Positions 8,767 through 17,778 of a stretch of DNA of 64,000 nt are shown here, piece after piece (the stretch's first letter is position 1; each line of letters begins with the position of its first letter). Below the pieces are notes generated by a model that saw only the letters and a program-made list of their open reading frames with translations, made no database searches and was not told where the DNA came from. This DNA is from CAWCVR01 sp963799105. Its GTDB lineage: Bacteria > Acidobacteriota > Terriglobia > Bryobacterales > Bryobacteraceae. A program made the position numbers and the translations under genes. Location: contig CAWCVR010000020.1 of assembly GCA_963799105.1 (NCBI GenBank), positions 33,621 through 97,620 of the forward strand, given 5' to 3'.

Positions 8767-10442
8767 TGGCGGCCGCCGGCACGGACGAACGGCAACTGGC
8801 GGACTGGCTGGAAGCGACGGCGCGGACCGAGCTGCTGCGCTTCACCACGGCGGGCAGCGTGGACGACGGCAAGAGCACGCTGATCGGCCGGCTGCTCTAC
8901 GACTCCAAGGGCGTTTACGAAGACCAGCTCGCCTCGGTGCGCCAGGCCACGCGCAACCAGACCACCGGCGGCCTGGACCTCTCGCTGCTCACCGACGGCC
9001 TGCGCGCCGAGCGCGAGCAGGGCATCACCATCGACGTGGCGTACCGGTATTTTTCCACGCCGCGGCGCAAGTTCATCATCGCCGACACGCCCGGCCACGA
9101 GCAGTATACCCGCAACATGGCCACCGGGGCGTCCACCGCGGACCTGGCGATCGTGCTGATCGACGCGCGCTACGGCGTGCTGCCGCAGTCGCGCCGGCAC
9201 GCCTACCTGGCATCGCTGTTGGGAATCCGCCACCTGGCGGTGGCGGTGAACAAAATGGACCTGGTGGACTTTCGCGAGGACGTGTTCGTCCGGATCCGCG
9301 AGGCCTTTACGGCGTTCGCGCGGCGGCTGGACGTGCGCGATATCCAGTTCATTCCCATGAGCGCGCTGCGGGGCGACAACGTGGTGCGCCCGAGCGGCCG
9401 CATGCCGTGGTACCGGGGGCCCAGCCTGCTGCGTCACCTGGAAGCCGTGCCCATCGCGAACGACCGCAATCTCGCCGACATGCGCTTTCCGGTGCAATAC
9501 GTGATCCGTCCCGACCTGAGCTTCCGCGGCCTGGCCGGCCAGGTGGTGTCCGGGGTGATTCGCCCCGGAGACGCCGTCACGGTATTGCCCAGCGGGCGTA
9601 GCAGCCGCGTGGGTGAGATAGCGACCTGGGAGGGCCCGCTGGCGGAGGCCTTTGCTCCGATGTCGGTGACGGTGTGTCTGGAAGACGAACTGGACGTGAG
9701 CCGGGGCGACATGCTGGCGCCCGCCGGCAACCTGCCGCACTGCGCCCGCAGCTTCCAGGCCACGCTGGTCTGGATGAGCGACAAGCCGCTGGAAGCGAAC
9801 CGGCCGTATCTGCTCAAGCACACCACGCAGACCGTGCCGGCGCGGGTGCGCGAGATCCGCCACCGCGTGGACATCGAAACGCTCGAACCGGTAGCCGCCG
9901 TCCGGCTGAATCTCAACGAGATCGGGGTGGTCACCATCGAAGCGCAACGGCCGCTGTTCTTCGACGTATACCGCCGCAACCGCGCCACCGGCAGCTTCAT
10001 CTGGATCGACCCCATCGGCAACGAGACCCTGGGCGCCGGCATGATCACGGGCGGGGTGGCGGCCGCCCAACAGCGTAGCGCGGCCGTTACCGGGGCGGAA
10101 CGCCGCGAGCGCAACGGCCACGCGCCCGCGGTGGTCCTGACCCTGGGCGACGAAGAACTGGCGCGAGTGCTGGAGCGCCGCTTGTTCGACCGCGGCTGCC
10201 AGGTGTACGTATTACCGGGCGAAGCCGGGGAGCCGGAAGTGCGCGCCCTGTACGCCTGCGGCGCGATCTGCATTGTGGTGCTGGCCGCCGCGGAGACTGT
10301 CGCGCGGTTGAGCGACGTGGCCGTTCGCGCCGAGGCCGGCGAGGACAGGGACCTGGCCGTGGAGGACCTGTTTCAGCGCCTCACCGGCGTTCCGCGAACG
10401 CTGGAGACGGAACGCGAGCATCCGCAGGGCGACGGCATCTGA
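8766..10442 (+). CDS. cysN: sulfate adenylyltransferase large subunit CysN with degenerate CysC-like C-terminus
   Basis: GTPase subunit of ATP sulfurylase, 558 residues from GTG 8766, which shares its G with the cysD stop. GTP motifs are intact: P-loop GSVDDGKST (residues 30-38), DTPGHEQYTRNM and NKMD. Residues 1-440 are a normal CysN. The last ~109 residues (from about 450) have the layout of a fused APS kinase (CysC): NGHAPAVV start, LERRLFDRGCQVYVLPGE, and ALYACGAICIVVL. However, the Walker A that should follow the first strand (GLSGAGKST in active CysC) is replaced by LGDEELAR and the phosphosulfate-binding region is missing. So this looks like a NodQ/CysNC fusion whose kinase domain has decayed. 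No separate cysC is present in the window. Confidence 0.93.
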   Translation: MAAAGTDERQLADWLEATARTELLRFTTAGSVDDGKSTLIGRLLYDSKGVYEDQLASVRQATRNQTTGGLDLSLLTDGLRAEREQGITIDVAYRYFSTPRRKFIIADTPGHEQYTRNMATGASTADLAIVLIDARYGVLPQSRRHAYLASLLGIRHLAVAVNKMDLVDFREDVFVRIREAFTAFARRLDVRDIQFIPMSALRGDNVVRPSGRMPWYRGPSLLRHLEAVPIANDRNLADMRFPVQYVIRPDLSFRGLAGQVVSGVIRPGDAVTVLPSGRSSRVGEIATWEGPLAEAFAPMSVTVCLEDELDVSRGDMLAPAGNLPHCARSFQATLVWMSDKPLEANRPYLLKHTTQTVPARVREIRHRVDIETLEPVAAVRLNLNEIGVVTIEAQRPLFFDVYRRNRATGSFIWIDPIGNETLGAGMITGGVAAAQQRSAAVTGAERRERNGHAPAVVLTLGDEELARVLERRLFDRGCQVYVLPGEAGEPEVRALYACGAICIVVLAAAETVARLSDVAVRAEAGEDRDLAVEDLFQRLTGVPRTLETEREHPQGDGI

Positions 10443-10488
10443 GGCGAGCGCAGGACTACCACGCTTGCCGCCGGCGCGACGGCGACGG

Positions 10489-10618
10489 CTAGTGCCGTGA
10501 CCGTGAGAACCTGTTCCTTTGCCACGGGCCGCTCGCTCACGCTCGCGGTTCCGGACAGAACCGCGAGCGTGAGCGAGCGGCCCGGTAATAGCACCAAATC
10601 ACACGGTCGAAGACCTAG
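10489..10618 (+). repeat. 130 bp CTAG-bounded palindromic repeat, copy 1
   Basis: First of four 130 bp copies (others at 35698, 43146, 54442). It begins and ends with CTAG and holds a long central inverted repeat (CCGCTCGCTCACGCTCGCGG and its complement) around a short spacer. It sits between cysN and the tolC-like gene in an otherwise empty 270 bp gap. Copies 1 and 3 share one orientation, copies 2 and 4 the other. It encodes nothing recognisable and resembles a MITE or REPIN. Confidence 0.9.
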
Positions 10619-10712
10619 TCCCTCCGCACTGGCCCTCCACCCACAAGGATTCAGAATCCGCCAAATCGTGACACCTTCCGGGAAAGACTGCATCTCTGCC
10701 AACAGAAGCGCC

Positions 10713-12065
10713 ATGCAGAGTCGGCTTTTTCTTATGCGAACCAGTTTGCTCTATCTACTCACCGTCCCCCTATGGGCACAGGACCCCCTGTCGCTGCGGG
10801 AAGCCGTCCGGCTCTCCCTGCGGGAGAACAAGGCGATCGCCGGCGCAACCGCGGGACTGCGGGCATCGGAAACCCGCATCGCGCAGGCCCGCGGAGGGAT
10901 GCTTCCGAAAGTCAACTACTCCGAGAGCTTCACGCGCAGCGATAACCCGGTCTTCGTCTTCAGTTCGCTGCTCACCGAACACCAATTCGGTGTCGAGAAC
11001 TTCGCGATCGGTGCCTTGAACCGGCCGGACTTTCTCAATAACTTCCAATCCCAGATCACGGTGGACCAGCCGTTGTACGACGCCGGCCAAACCCGGAATG
11101 CCGTGAAGTCGGCCGGATTGGCCCAGAAGATGTCGGGGGAAGAGCAGCGGCGGGTTCGGATGGAGGTCATCTCCGGGACCACGCGGGCCTATTACGGCGC
11201 CGTGCTGGCGGCGGAGATGCTGAAGGCCGCGGAGCAGGCGGTTCGCTCCGCCGAAGCCGATCTCGAGCGCGCCGATGCGGTCCGCGCGGCCGGGATGTCT
11301 ACGGATGTCGATGTGCTGTCCATCCGGGTGCACCTGGCCGCGGTGAGAGAGCAGCGGATTGACCGGGCCGCGGACGTGGATGTCGCCAAGGCGTCGCTGA
11401 ACGACGCACTCGGCCTCCCGCTGGACACGCCTCACACGCTCTCGACGGCGCTAGAGGCGCTCGAACTTCCCGATCTGGCGCTCGATGGGCTGGAGCGTTC
11501 GGCTGCCACTTCCCGCCCCGAAGCGCGCGAGACCAACCTGGCGACGCGGCTGGCGCAAGCCCAGGCCGACGGCGCCCGCGGCGCGATGCTGCCGCAGGTC
11601 GGCTTCCGGGCCGCATTCGAGGCGGATAGCCAACGGTTCGTCGATCGCGGCGGGGCCAACTGGCTGGCAGCCATTTCGCTTCGCTGGAACCTGTTCAACG
11701 GGTTGGCCGATAAGGCTCGAATCGCGGAAACCGCCCAGTTTGTGGAGCGCGCCAAGTCCGATGAGCGGCTGGCCGATTCGGCAATCCGCTTGCAGGTGCG
11801 GCGCGCCTACGCCGGCCTCAAGGCGGCCCAACAGCGCATCGAGGTCGCCAAGGCGGCCGTTGCCGAGGCCGAGGAAAGCCTCCGCATCACGCAGAACCGG
11901 TACGAAGCGGGGATGAACAACGTGACCGACCTGCTGCGCACGGAAACCGCCGTGCTGGAGAGCCGCACGCGATACCTGGGCGCCATCCACGATTCCCGGA
12001 TTGCCGCCACCATGCTCGAACTTGCCGCGGGACGTCTCGACGCGGATTCGGAGGTTTTGAACTGA
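10713..12065 (+). CDS. TolC-family outer membrane efflux protein
   Basis: Outer-membrane channel of a tripartite RND pump, 450 residues. The frame is open further upstream through the palindromic repeat, so I place the start at ATG 10713, just before the signal peptide ending at PLWAQ; ATG 10734 is an alternative. After cleavage the protein opens with DPLSLREAVRLSLREN and shows two long Ala/Glu-rich helical repeats typical of OEP domains (AEMLKAAEQAVRSAEADLERA; IEVAKAAVAEAEESLRITQNRYEAG). The stop overlaps the next start (TGATG). The three following genes are the adaptor, the pump and a small membrane protein. No regulator gene is adjacent, so substrate is unknown. Confidence 0.9.
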   Translation: MQSRLFLMRTSLLYLLTVPLWAQDPLSLREAVRLSLRENKAIAGATAGLRASETRIAQARGGMLPKVNYSESFTRSDNPVFVFSSLLTEHQFGVENFAIGALNRPDFLNNFQSQITVDQPLYDAGQTRNAVKSAGLAQKMSGEEQRRVRMEVISGTTRAYYGAVLAAEMLKAAEQAVRSAEADLERADAVRAAGMSTDVDVLSIRVHLAAVREQRIDRAADVDVAKASLNDALGLPLDTPHTLSTALEALELPDLALDGLERSAATSRPEARETNLATRLAQAQADGARGAMLPQVGFRAAFEADSQRFVDRGGANWLAAISLRWNLFNGLADKARIAETAQFVERAKSDERLADSAIRLQVRRAYAGLKAAQQRIEVAKAAVAEAEESLRITQNRYEAGMNNVTDLLRTETAVLESRTRYLGAIHDSRIAATMLELAAGRLDADSEVLN

Positions 12066-13207
12066 TGAAGCCCTATTTCACGTTACTGCCGATCCCGCTG
12101 CTTCTGCTGGCATCCTGCGGAGGCGAGCCGCCACGCCGCACCGCGCAATCGCAAGCTGCAGCGGTGGCCGTGCAGGTGGCCGCCGTTACGATAGAGGACT
12201 GGCACGCGAGTTACGAGGCCACCGGAACGGTCCGCGCGCGCACCACGGCCACGATTTCGAGCAAAGTGATGGGCTACGTGCAGCAGGTGGGTGCACAGGT
12301 GGGCGACCATGTTGCCGAAGGGCAGCCTCTGATTACGCTGGACGCGCGCGACCTGGAGGCGGCCCTGCGCCAAGCCGAGGCCGGCCGCGCCGCCGTCGAG
12401 AGCGCCATCCCCGAACTGGAGAATGCCACGGCTGCCGCGAAAGCCAACCTCGATTTGGTGCAGGCGACATTCAAGCGCATGGAAGAACTCGCCAGCAAGA
12501 AATCGATTTCCAACCAGGAGTTCGATGAAGCCTCGGCGCGGCTCAAGGCGGCCCAGGCGAACTACGACATGGCGCGCTCCCGCCGCACCCAACTGAATTC
12601 CCGAATGGGGCAGGCGGAGCAGGAAGTTCGCACCGCCGGAATCATGCGCGACTACGCCAAGCTGGCCGCGCCGTTCTCGGGCGTGGTGATGTCCAGGACC
12701 GTGGAGCCGGGCAACTTGGCGGTGCCGGGCGCGCCGTTGCTCTCCATCGAGCAGGACGGACTGTACCGGCTGGAAGCGTCGGTGGACGAATCCAAACTGG
12801 CCTCGGTGCGCGCGGGCCAGGCGGTGGAGGCGGTGATCGAAGATCGCAAAGTGAGTGCGCGCGTTTCCGAAGTTGTGCCCTCGGTGGACGCCGCTTCGCG
12901 CACTTACACCGTGAAGCTGGATCTCCCCGCGATGCCGCGGTTGCGGACCGGCATGTTCGGACGGGCCATCTTCCCGCTCGGCATGGAAAAGGTGGTGGCG
13001 ATCCCGGCTGCCGCCGTGATGGAGCGCGGCCAGTTGCAATCGGTATTTGTAGTCGAAGACGGCGCAGCCCACACGCGGCTGGTCACAACCGGACGGCGCG
13101 CCGGCGATATCGTGGAAATCCTCTCCGGCCTGAACCCCGGAGAGAAGGTCGTGGCGCTGCTGGTCCCGGGTTTGCAGGACGGCGTCAGGGTGGAGGCGAG
13201 GCAATGA
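12065..13207 (+). CDS. RND efflux periplasmic adaptor (HlyD/MFP family) lipoprotein
   Basis: Links the inner-membrane pump to the TolC-like channel in the periplasm. 380 residues with a lipoprotein signal (lipobox LLAS-Cys19). Order of parts: barrel-sandwich half (TVRARTTATISSKVMGYV), alpha-hairpin (residues ~95-185, Ala/Glu-rich), second lipoyl half (KLAAPFSGVVMSRTVEPGNLAVPGAPL), then beta-barrel and membrane-proximal domains. Starts inside the stop of the tolC-like gene and its own stop overlaps the pump gene by 4 bp (ATGA), so the three are translationally coupled. Confidence 0.94.
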   Translation: MKPYFTLLPIPLLLLASCGGEPPRRTAQSQAAAVAVQVAAVTIEDWHASYEATGTVRARTTATISSKVMGYVQQVGAQVGDHVAEGQPLITLDARDLEAALRQAEAGRAAVESAIPELENATAAAKANLDLVQATFKRMEELASKKSISNQEFDEASARLKAAQANYDMARSRRTQLNSRMGQAEQEVRTAGIMRDYAKLAAPFSGVVMSRTVEPGNLAVPGAPLLSIEQDGLYRLEASVDESKLASVRAGQAVEAVIEDRKVSARVSEVVPSVDAASRTYTVKLDLPAMPRLRTGMFGRAIFPLGMEKVVAIPAAAVMERGQLQSVFVVEDGAAHTRLVTTGRRAGDIVEILSGLNPGEKVVALLVPGLQDGVRVEARQ

Positions 13208-16200
13208 CCGACGCCCGCCGCCTGGGTCCCGCGGGGCGCGTCGCTCAGGCGTGGATCTCCTCCAAACTGACGCCGCTTCTGATCTGCGCCGCGCTGCTCA
13301 CGGGCGCGTTCGCGGTGTGGAAACTGCCGCGCGAAGAGGAGCCCCAGATCATCGTGCCGATGATCGATGTGTTCGTTCAGATGCCCGGCGCTTCGGCGCA
13401 CGAAGTGGAAGAACGCGTTACGCGGCCGATGGAAAAGCTGCTCTGGGAGATTCCCGGCGTCGAGTACATCTACTCTACGACGAGTCCGGGCATGTCGATG
13501 GCGATCGTGCGTTTCTATGTGGGCCAGGACGAAGAGAAGAGCATCGTCCGGCTGAACCAGAAGCTGTTGGCCAATTTCGACCTGATCCCGCCGGGCGCTT
13601 CGCAGCCACTGGTGAAACCGCGCTCCATCGACGACGTTCCGATCCTCGCGCTCACGCTCTCCAGCCGCCGGTACGGCGATTTCGAATTGCGGCGGATCGC
13701 CGCCCAGCTCACCGACACCATCAAGCAGGTGCCGGACGTCTCCGCCGTTACCCTGATCGGCGGGCAGCGGCGCGAGGTGCAAATCGTGCTGGACCCGGCA
13801 AAACTGGCGGGCTACCAGATGTCGCCATTGCAGGTAGTGGGAGCGCTCGGGCTCGCGAACCGGCGTCTGCCTTCCGGCGAATTCGACTCGGGAAACCGGG
13901 AATACCTTCTGGAGACCGGCGAGTTTCTGCGCACGTCCGAGGACGTTCGCAACGTGGTGGTGGGCGTGGCGGGCGATAAGCCGGTGTTCGTGCGCAATGT
14001 GGCGGAAGTTACCGATGGCGGCGCGGAACCCACCGAATACGTTCGCATGGTGAACGCGGCGTCGAAGGAATCCCTGCCGGCGGTGACCATCTCGATCGCC
14101 AAGCGCAAGGGCACGAATGCGGTGGAGGTTGCAGGCAACGTGCTGCGCCGCATCGAGCCGCTGAAGGGCGTGACGATTCCCGCGGACGTGAGTGTGGACA
14201 TCACCCGGCAGTACGGCGAGACCGCGGCGGAGAAGTCCAACGAGCTGCTGCTGCACATGCTGATCGCGGTGATCTCGGTGAGCCTTCTGATCGCCTTCGC
14301 TTTGGGGCGGCGCGAATCGCTGATCGTGTTCCTCGCCATCCCGGTGACGCTGGCGCTCACGCTGGCGGTGTTCTATCTGTACGGCTACACGCTGAATCGC
14401 ATCACGCTCTTCGCCCTGATCTTCTCGATCGGCATTCTGGTGGACGACGCCATCGTGGTGGTGGAGAATATCGTCCGCCACTGGCGGATGCCCGCGAACC
14501 GTGCGCGCCCGCCATACGAAGTGGCCATCGAGGCTGTCGACGAGGTGGGCAATCCCACCATTCTGGCCACCCTCACGGTGGTCGCCGCGATCCTGCCGAT
14601 GGCGTTCGTGGGCGGACTGATGGGGCCGTACATGCGGCCCATCCCCATCGGCGCCAGCGCCGCCATGGTCTTCTCGCTGCTGGTGGCGCTGATCGTGACG
14701 CCTTGGGCCGCGGTGCGGATTCTGAAGCCGTCGGCGGCGGACTCGCACGGGGAGCGCGAGGATCTGGTCACCAGGATGTACCGCCGCGTCATGGGTGCGA
14801 TTCTGCATCGCACGCTTCTGCGCTGGGGGTTTCTTGCCGGAGTCGTCTGCCTGCTGCTGGGGTCGGTCTCGCTGTTCTACTTCGAGTTCGTCAAGGTCAA
14901 GATGCTGCCCTTCGACAATAAGAGCGAGTTCCAAGTGATCGTGGACATGCCCACCGGGACCACGCTGGAGGAAACGGCGCGCGTGGCCGGCGAGTTGGCC
15001 AGAGCCGCGGCGGACCAGCCGGAGGTAGTCAACCTGCAAACCTACGTGGGCACGGCGTCGCCATACAACTTCAACGGACTGGTGCGGCATTACTATCTCC
15101 GCCGCGGATCGAACGTGGCCGACATCCAGGTGAATCTGCTGGGGAAAGAGGACCGCAAACTGCAAAGCCACGAGATCGCCAAGCAGGTGCGGACGCGTCT
15201 GCTGCCGGTTGCCAACCGCCTTGGGGCGCGCATCAAAGTGGCCGAGGTGCCGCCGGGTCCGCCAGTGCTGCAGACCCTGGTGGCGGAAGTCTACGGACCG
15301 GAGCAGGAGGGCCGCATCGCCATCGCCAGGCAGATCCGCGATCTGTGGAACCGCACCGCCGGAGTGGTGGATGTGGACTGGTATGTGGAGGATGACCAGC
15401 CGCAGTACCGCCTGATTGTGGACAAAGAAAAGGCCGCGCTCGACGGCATCTCCGAAGACGAGATCGCCCGCACGGTCGAGGTGGCGTCGGCGGGATATCA
15501 GGCCGGACTGCTGCACGCCGAATCCGAGAAGGAGGACGTGCCCCTGATGGTCCGGCTGGACCGCGCCAGCCGCTCCGGCATGGAGCGCATCCAGAACGTG
15601 AAACTGGCCGGCCGCGCGGGCAGGCTGGTGGCGATCGGAGAGTTGGTGAAAGTGGAACGGGTTATGGAAGAGAAGAGTATCTACCACAAGAACCTGATGC
15701 CGGTGACGTACGTGACCGGCGATGTGGCCGGCGCGATGGAAAGCCCCGTCTACGCCATCCTGAAACTGGGGCCGGAGATGGACAAGTTCCGCGCGCCCGA
15801 AGGCTATGCCATCGAGCAGCACATGGCGGCACTGCCCACCGATTCCGGCCGTTACTCGATGAAATGGGATGGCGAGTGGCACATCACCTACGAGGTATTC
15901 CGCGATCTGGGGCTCGCGTTCGCGGTGGTGCTCATCCTCATTTATGCGCTGGTGGTGGGATGGTTCCAGTCGTTTGTGACACCGCTCATCATCATGGCGG
16001 CCATTCCGTTTTCTCTGGTGGGCATTCTGCCCGCGCATGGGATGATGAACGCCTTTTTCACGGCCACCTCGATGATCGGGTTCATCGCCGGCGCCGGGAT
16101 CGTCGTGCGGAATTCGATCATCCTGGTGGATTTCGTGGAACTGCGCTTGCGGGAGGGCATGGCGCTGGACGCGGCGGTGATCGACGCGGGCGCGGTGCGC

Positions 16201-16407
16201 TTCCGCCCCATGCTGCTGACGGCCGCGGCCGTGGTGGTGGGGGCCGCGATCATTCTCTTCGACCCCATATTTCAGGGCCTGGCGATCGCGCTGATGGCGG
16301 GCGAGGTGGCCTCGCTGGCGCTTTCGCGGATGACCGTCCCAATCGTCTACTTCATCGTGAATCGCAGGAGGAAAGTGGTATGTGCATCGAACGGTATCTC
16401 CGCTTGA
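13204..16407 (+). CDS. RND efflux transporter inner-membrane permease (AcrB/MdtC-like)
   Basis: Proton-driven pump of 1067 residues, standard for the family, with twelve predicted membrane helices and two large periplasmic loops. The proton-relay motif in TM4 is intact (GILVDDAIVVVENIVRHW, two adjacent Asp). The N-terminus is slightly unusual, with SKLTPLLICAALLTGAFAVWKLPREEEPQI resembling the HAE1/CusA-like acidobacterial subgroup rather than E. coli AcrB. Partner genes lie immediately upstream. No Met-rich metal site or known drug-site pattern lets me name the substrate. Confidence 0.94.
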   Translation: MTDARRLGPAGRVAQAWISSKLTPLLICAALLTGAFAVWKLPREEEPQIIVPMIDVFVQMPGASAHEVEERVTRPMEKLLWEIPGVEYIYSTTSPGMSMAIVRFYVGQDEEKSIVRLNQKLLANFDLIPPGASQPLVKPRSIDDVPILALTLSSRRYGDFELRRIAAQLTDTIKQVPDVSAVTLIGGQRREVQIVLDPAKLAGYQMSPLQVVGALGLANRRLPSGEFDSGNREYLLETGEFLRTSEDVRNVVVGVAGDKPVFVRNVAEVTDGGAEPTEYVRMVNAASKESLPAVTISIAKRKGTNAVEVAGNVLRRIEPLKGVTIPADVSVDITRQYGETAAEKSNELLLHMLIAVISVSLLIAFALGRRESLIVFLAIPVTLALTLAVFYLYGYTLNRITLFALIFSIGILVDDAIVVVENIVRHWRMPANRARPPYEVAIEAVDEVGNPTILATLTVVAAILPMAFVGGLMGPYMRPIPIGASAAMVFSLLVALIVTPWAAVRILKPSAADSHGEREDLVTRMYRRVMGAILHRTLLRWGFLAGVVCLLLGSVSLFYFEFVKVKMLPFDNKSEFQVIVDMPTGTTLEETARVAGELARAAADQPEVVNLQTYVGTASPYNFNGLVRHYYLRRGSNVADIQVNLLGKEDRKLQSHEIAKQVRTRLLPVANRLGARIKVAEVPPGPPVLQTLVAEVYGPEQEGRIAIARQIRDLWNRTAGVVDVDWYVEDDQPQYRLIVDKEKAALDGISEDEIARTVEVASAGYQAGLLHAESEKEDVPLMVRLDRASRSGMERIQNVKLAGRAGRLVAIGELVKVERVMEEKSIYHKNLMPVTYVTGDVAGAMESPVYAILKLGPEMDKFRAPEGYAIEQHMAALPTDSGRYSMKWDGEWHITYEVFRDLGLAFAVVLILIYALVVGWFQSFVTPLIIMAAIPFSLVGILPAHGMMNAFFTATSMIGFIAGAGIVVRNSIILVDFVELRLREGMALDAAVIDAGAVRFRPMLLTAAAVVVGAAIILFDPIFQGLAIALMAGEVASLALSRMTVPIVYFIVNRRRKVVCASNGISA

Positions 16408-16586
16408 TCGCGGGTTTCTTTGTGATGGCCAGCCTGGCACTGGGCTACTGGGTACATCCCGGCTGGTTTCTGTTCACCGCCTTCGTGGGGCTGAACCTGT
16501 TTCAATCGGCGTTCACCAACTGGTGCCCGGCGATCACGCTGCTGCGGAAGCTGGGGGTGCGGTCTTCCGCGGGCGGGAAGTGCTGA
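16380..16586 (+). CDS. small inner-membrane protein, DUF2892 (YgaP-TM-like)
   Basis: 68 residues, starting at ATG 16380 inside the last 28 bases of the pump gene in another frame, with AGGAGG about ten bases upstream (so the ribosome site lies in the pump gene). Two hydrophobic helices (GFFVMASLALGYWV; WFLFTAFVGLNLFQSAF) and the family-typical ending TNWCPAITLLRKLG identify it as DUF2892, found in YgaP and as stand-alone proteins near thiosulfate or efflux genes. Function of the stand-alone form is unknown. Its coupling to the RND operon suggests an accessory role. Confidence 0.85.
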   Translation: MCIERYLRLIAGFFVMASLALGYWVHPGWFLFTAFVGLNLFQSAFTNWCPAITLLRKLGVRSSAGGKC

Positions 16587-16601
16587 GGGTTTCCGTGCCG
16601 G

Positions 16602-17562
16602 TCACCCCTGCGGCTGGCCGGCGGTCCGCTTGACCCACTTATAGGCCTTGGTCGAATTCCGCCAGAAGTACTTTTCGGACGCGGCCTGTCCCTTGCCGTT
16701 GAAATACTCCTGGACGATTTTGAATCCCACCGGAACCGGCAGCCACTGATCGCCGTTCGGCCAGTCGCTCCCGTAGAGCACCCGGTCGAAGCCGAAAACG
16801 TCCACCACTTCGTCGATTCTGGGACGGTAGAAATCCAGGTCCACGGGGATCTTGTCGCCTTCCACCTTGCGCAGCACCTCGGACACTTTCACGTAAACCT
16901 GCGGCCGGTCGCGGAGCGCCTTCATGCTGGCGTCATAGGAGGCCTGGGCGGCGGGTTCGGTGGGCCGCAGCATCTGCGGCAGGTGATCGATGACTATGCG
17001 CAGATTCGGGACCCGGTCGCTCACCCGCACCACATTGGCCAGCAATTCCACGCTGGGATTCGCCGTGTCCATCACCAGGTCCGCATCCGCCAGGGCCTTC
17101 AGATCGGCGATGAACTCCGGCCGGTCGACTTGCTGGCCTGCCCGCCCGCCCAGCCCATACCGGATGCCCCGGAATAGCGGGTTCTTGTGGAACCGCTCAA
17201 GCTGCGCCCTGAATTCGGGCGTTCCGGGCGTCAGGTGCCCCACGGTGCCCACCATGACGGTGTCGTCCTTGGCGACGTCCAGCACCCACTGGTTGTCCTC
17301 CAGCCAGGCGCTGCACTCGATCTCAATCGCGCCCACGATGCCCAGCCCGTCGACCACCTTGCGGTATCGCGAGGGCAACGAAGGCATGTACATGACCTGG
17401 TGCGCCGGGACGTCCTTGCGAGGCCACGGCACGCCTTGCGGACGGGTCGGATCGAAGAGGTGAATGTGGGTGTCGATGACGGGAATGGAGGGAGCGGGGG
17501 CCGGCGCTGGCGTCCGCAAGGGCAACGCCTGCGGCAACGCCGAGAAATGTTCGCCGATTCAT
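16602..17562 (-). CDS. amidohydrolase-2 family protein (sugar-lactonase-like); leader peptide in shifted frame
   Basis: TIM-barrel metal hydrolase of the COG3618 type, related to L-fuconolactonase, L-rhamnonolactonase and 2-pyrone-4,6-dicarboxylate hydrolase. The mature part (PVIDTHIHLFDP, YGSDWPNGDQWLP) is open from 17537 down to the stop at 16602. A twin-arginine-like leader (MNRRTFLGVAAGVALADASA) starts at ATG 17562 but is one base out of frame. Reading across a run of five G (17496-17500, plus strand) as four would join leader and enzyme exactly. So this is a frameshifted gene, a phase-variable tract or a sequencing error. Without repair only weak TTG 17537 could start the enzyme. It sits near rhaA, which fits an oxidative rhamnose or fucose lactone step, by inference. 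Confidence 0.75.
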
Positions 17563-17568
17563 AGCGCC

Positions 17569-17574
17569 ATTATA
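17569..17574 (-). promoter_or_regulatory. -10 element (TATAAT) six bases before the amidohydrolase ATG
   Basis: Perfect TATAAT on the minus strand, six bases before ATG 17562. If used, the transcript would begin at or next to the start codon (leaderless). No convincing -35. Confidence 0.4.
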
Positions 17575-17604
17575 GCCACGCGGCGCCGGAGGCGGCGCAT
17601 CTTA

Positions 17605-17730
17605 GTGGGGCAGGTTGTCAACCTGCGGCCGATTGTCAATCGGCCTGGTCGGCGAAAAGGCGGGTTAACAACCCGCCGCATGCTGCCAGCCTGCCCCACA
17701 TAACGCCGAGGAATCCACTTCGGTGCGTCG
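17605..17730. repeat. GTGGGGCAGG inverted-repeat element, copy 1
   Basis: Starts GTGGGGCAGGTTGTCAACCT and closes with CTGCCCCAC, followed by a shared tail (CATAACGCC, ATCCACTTC) also seen after the copy at 32162. Internal palindromes pair TTGTCAACCTGC-type and GGCGGGTT/AACCCGCC segments. Fills the gap between the amidohydrolase and rhaA. Confidence 0.85.
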
Positions 17731-17778
17731 CAGGCGAGCGGCGAACCCGCCTGAACCGGTTCTATGCGCGGAGCGGGA

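Noticed and set aside
10497..10712. N-terminal extension of the TolC-like protein across the palindromic repeat
   Set aside because: The same sequence is non-coding in the other three repeat copies; a good signal peptide starts at 10713.
12904..16440. A 1178-codon open frame on the minus strand opposite the RND pump
   Set aside because: Mirror of a high-GC gene; His/Arg-rich composition, no domain. The plus strand encodes a clear RND transporter.
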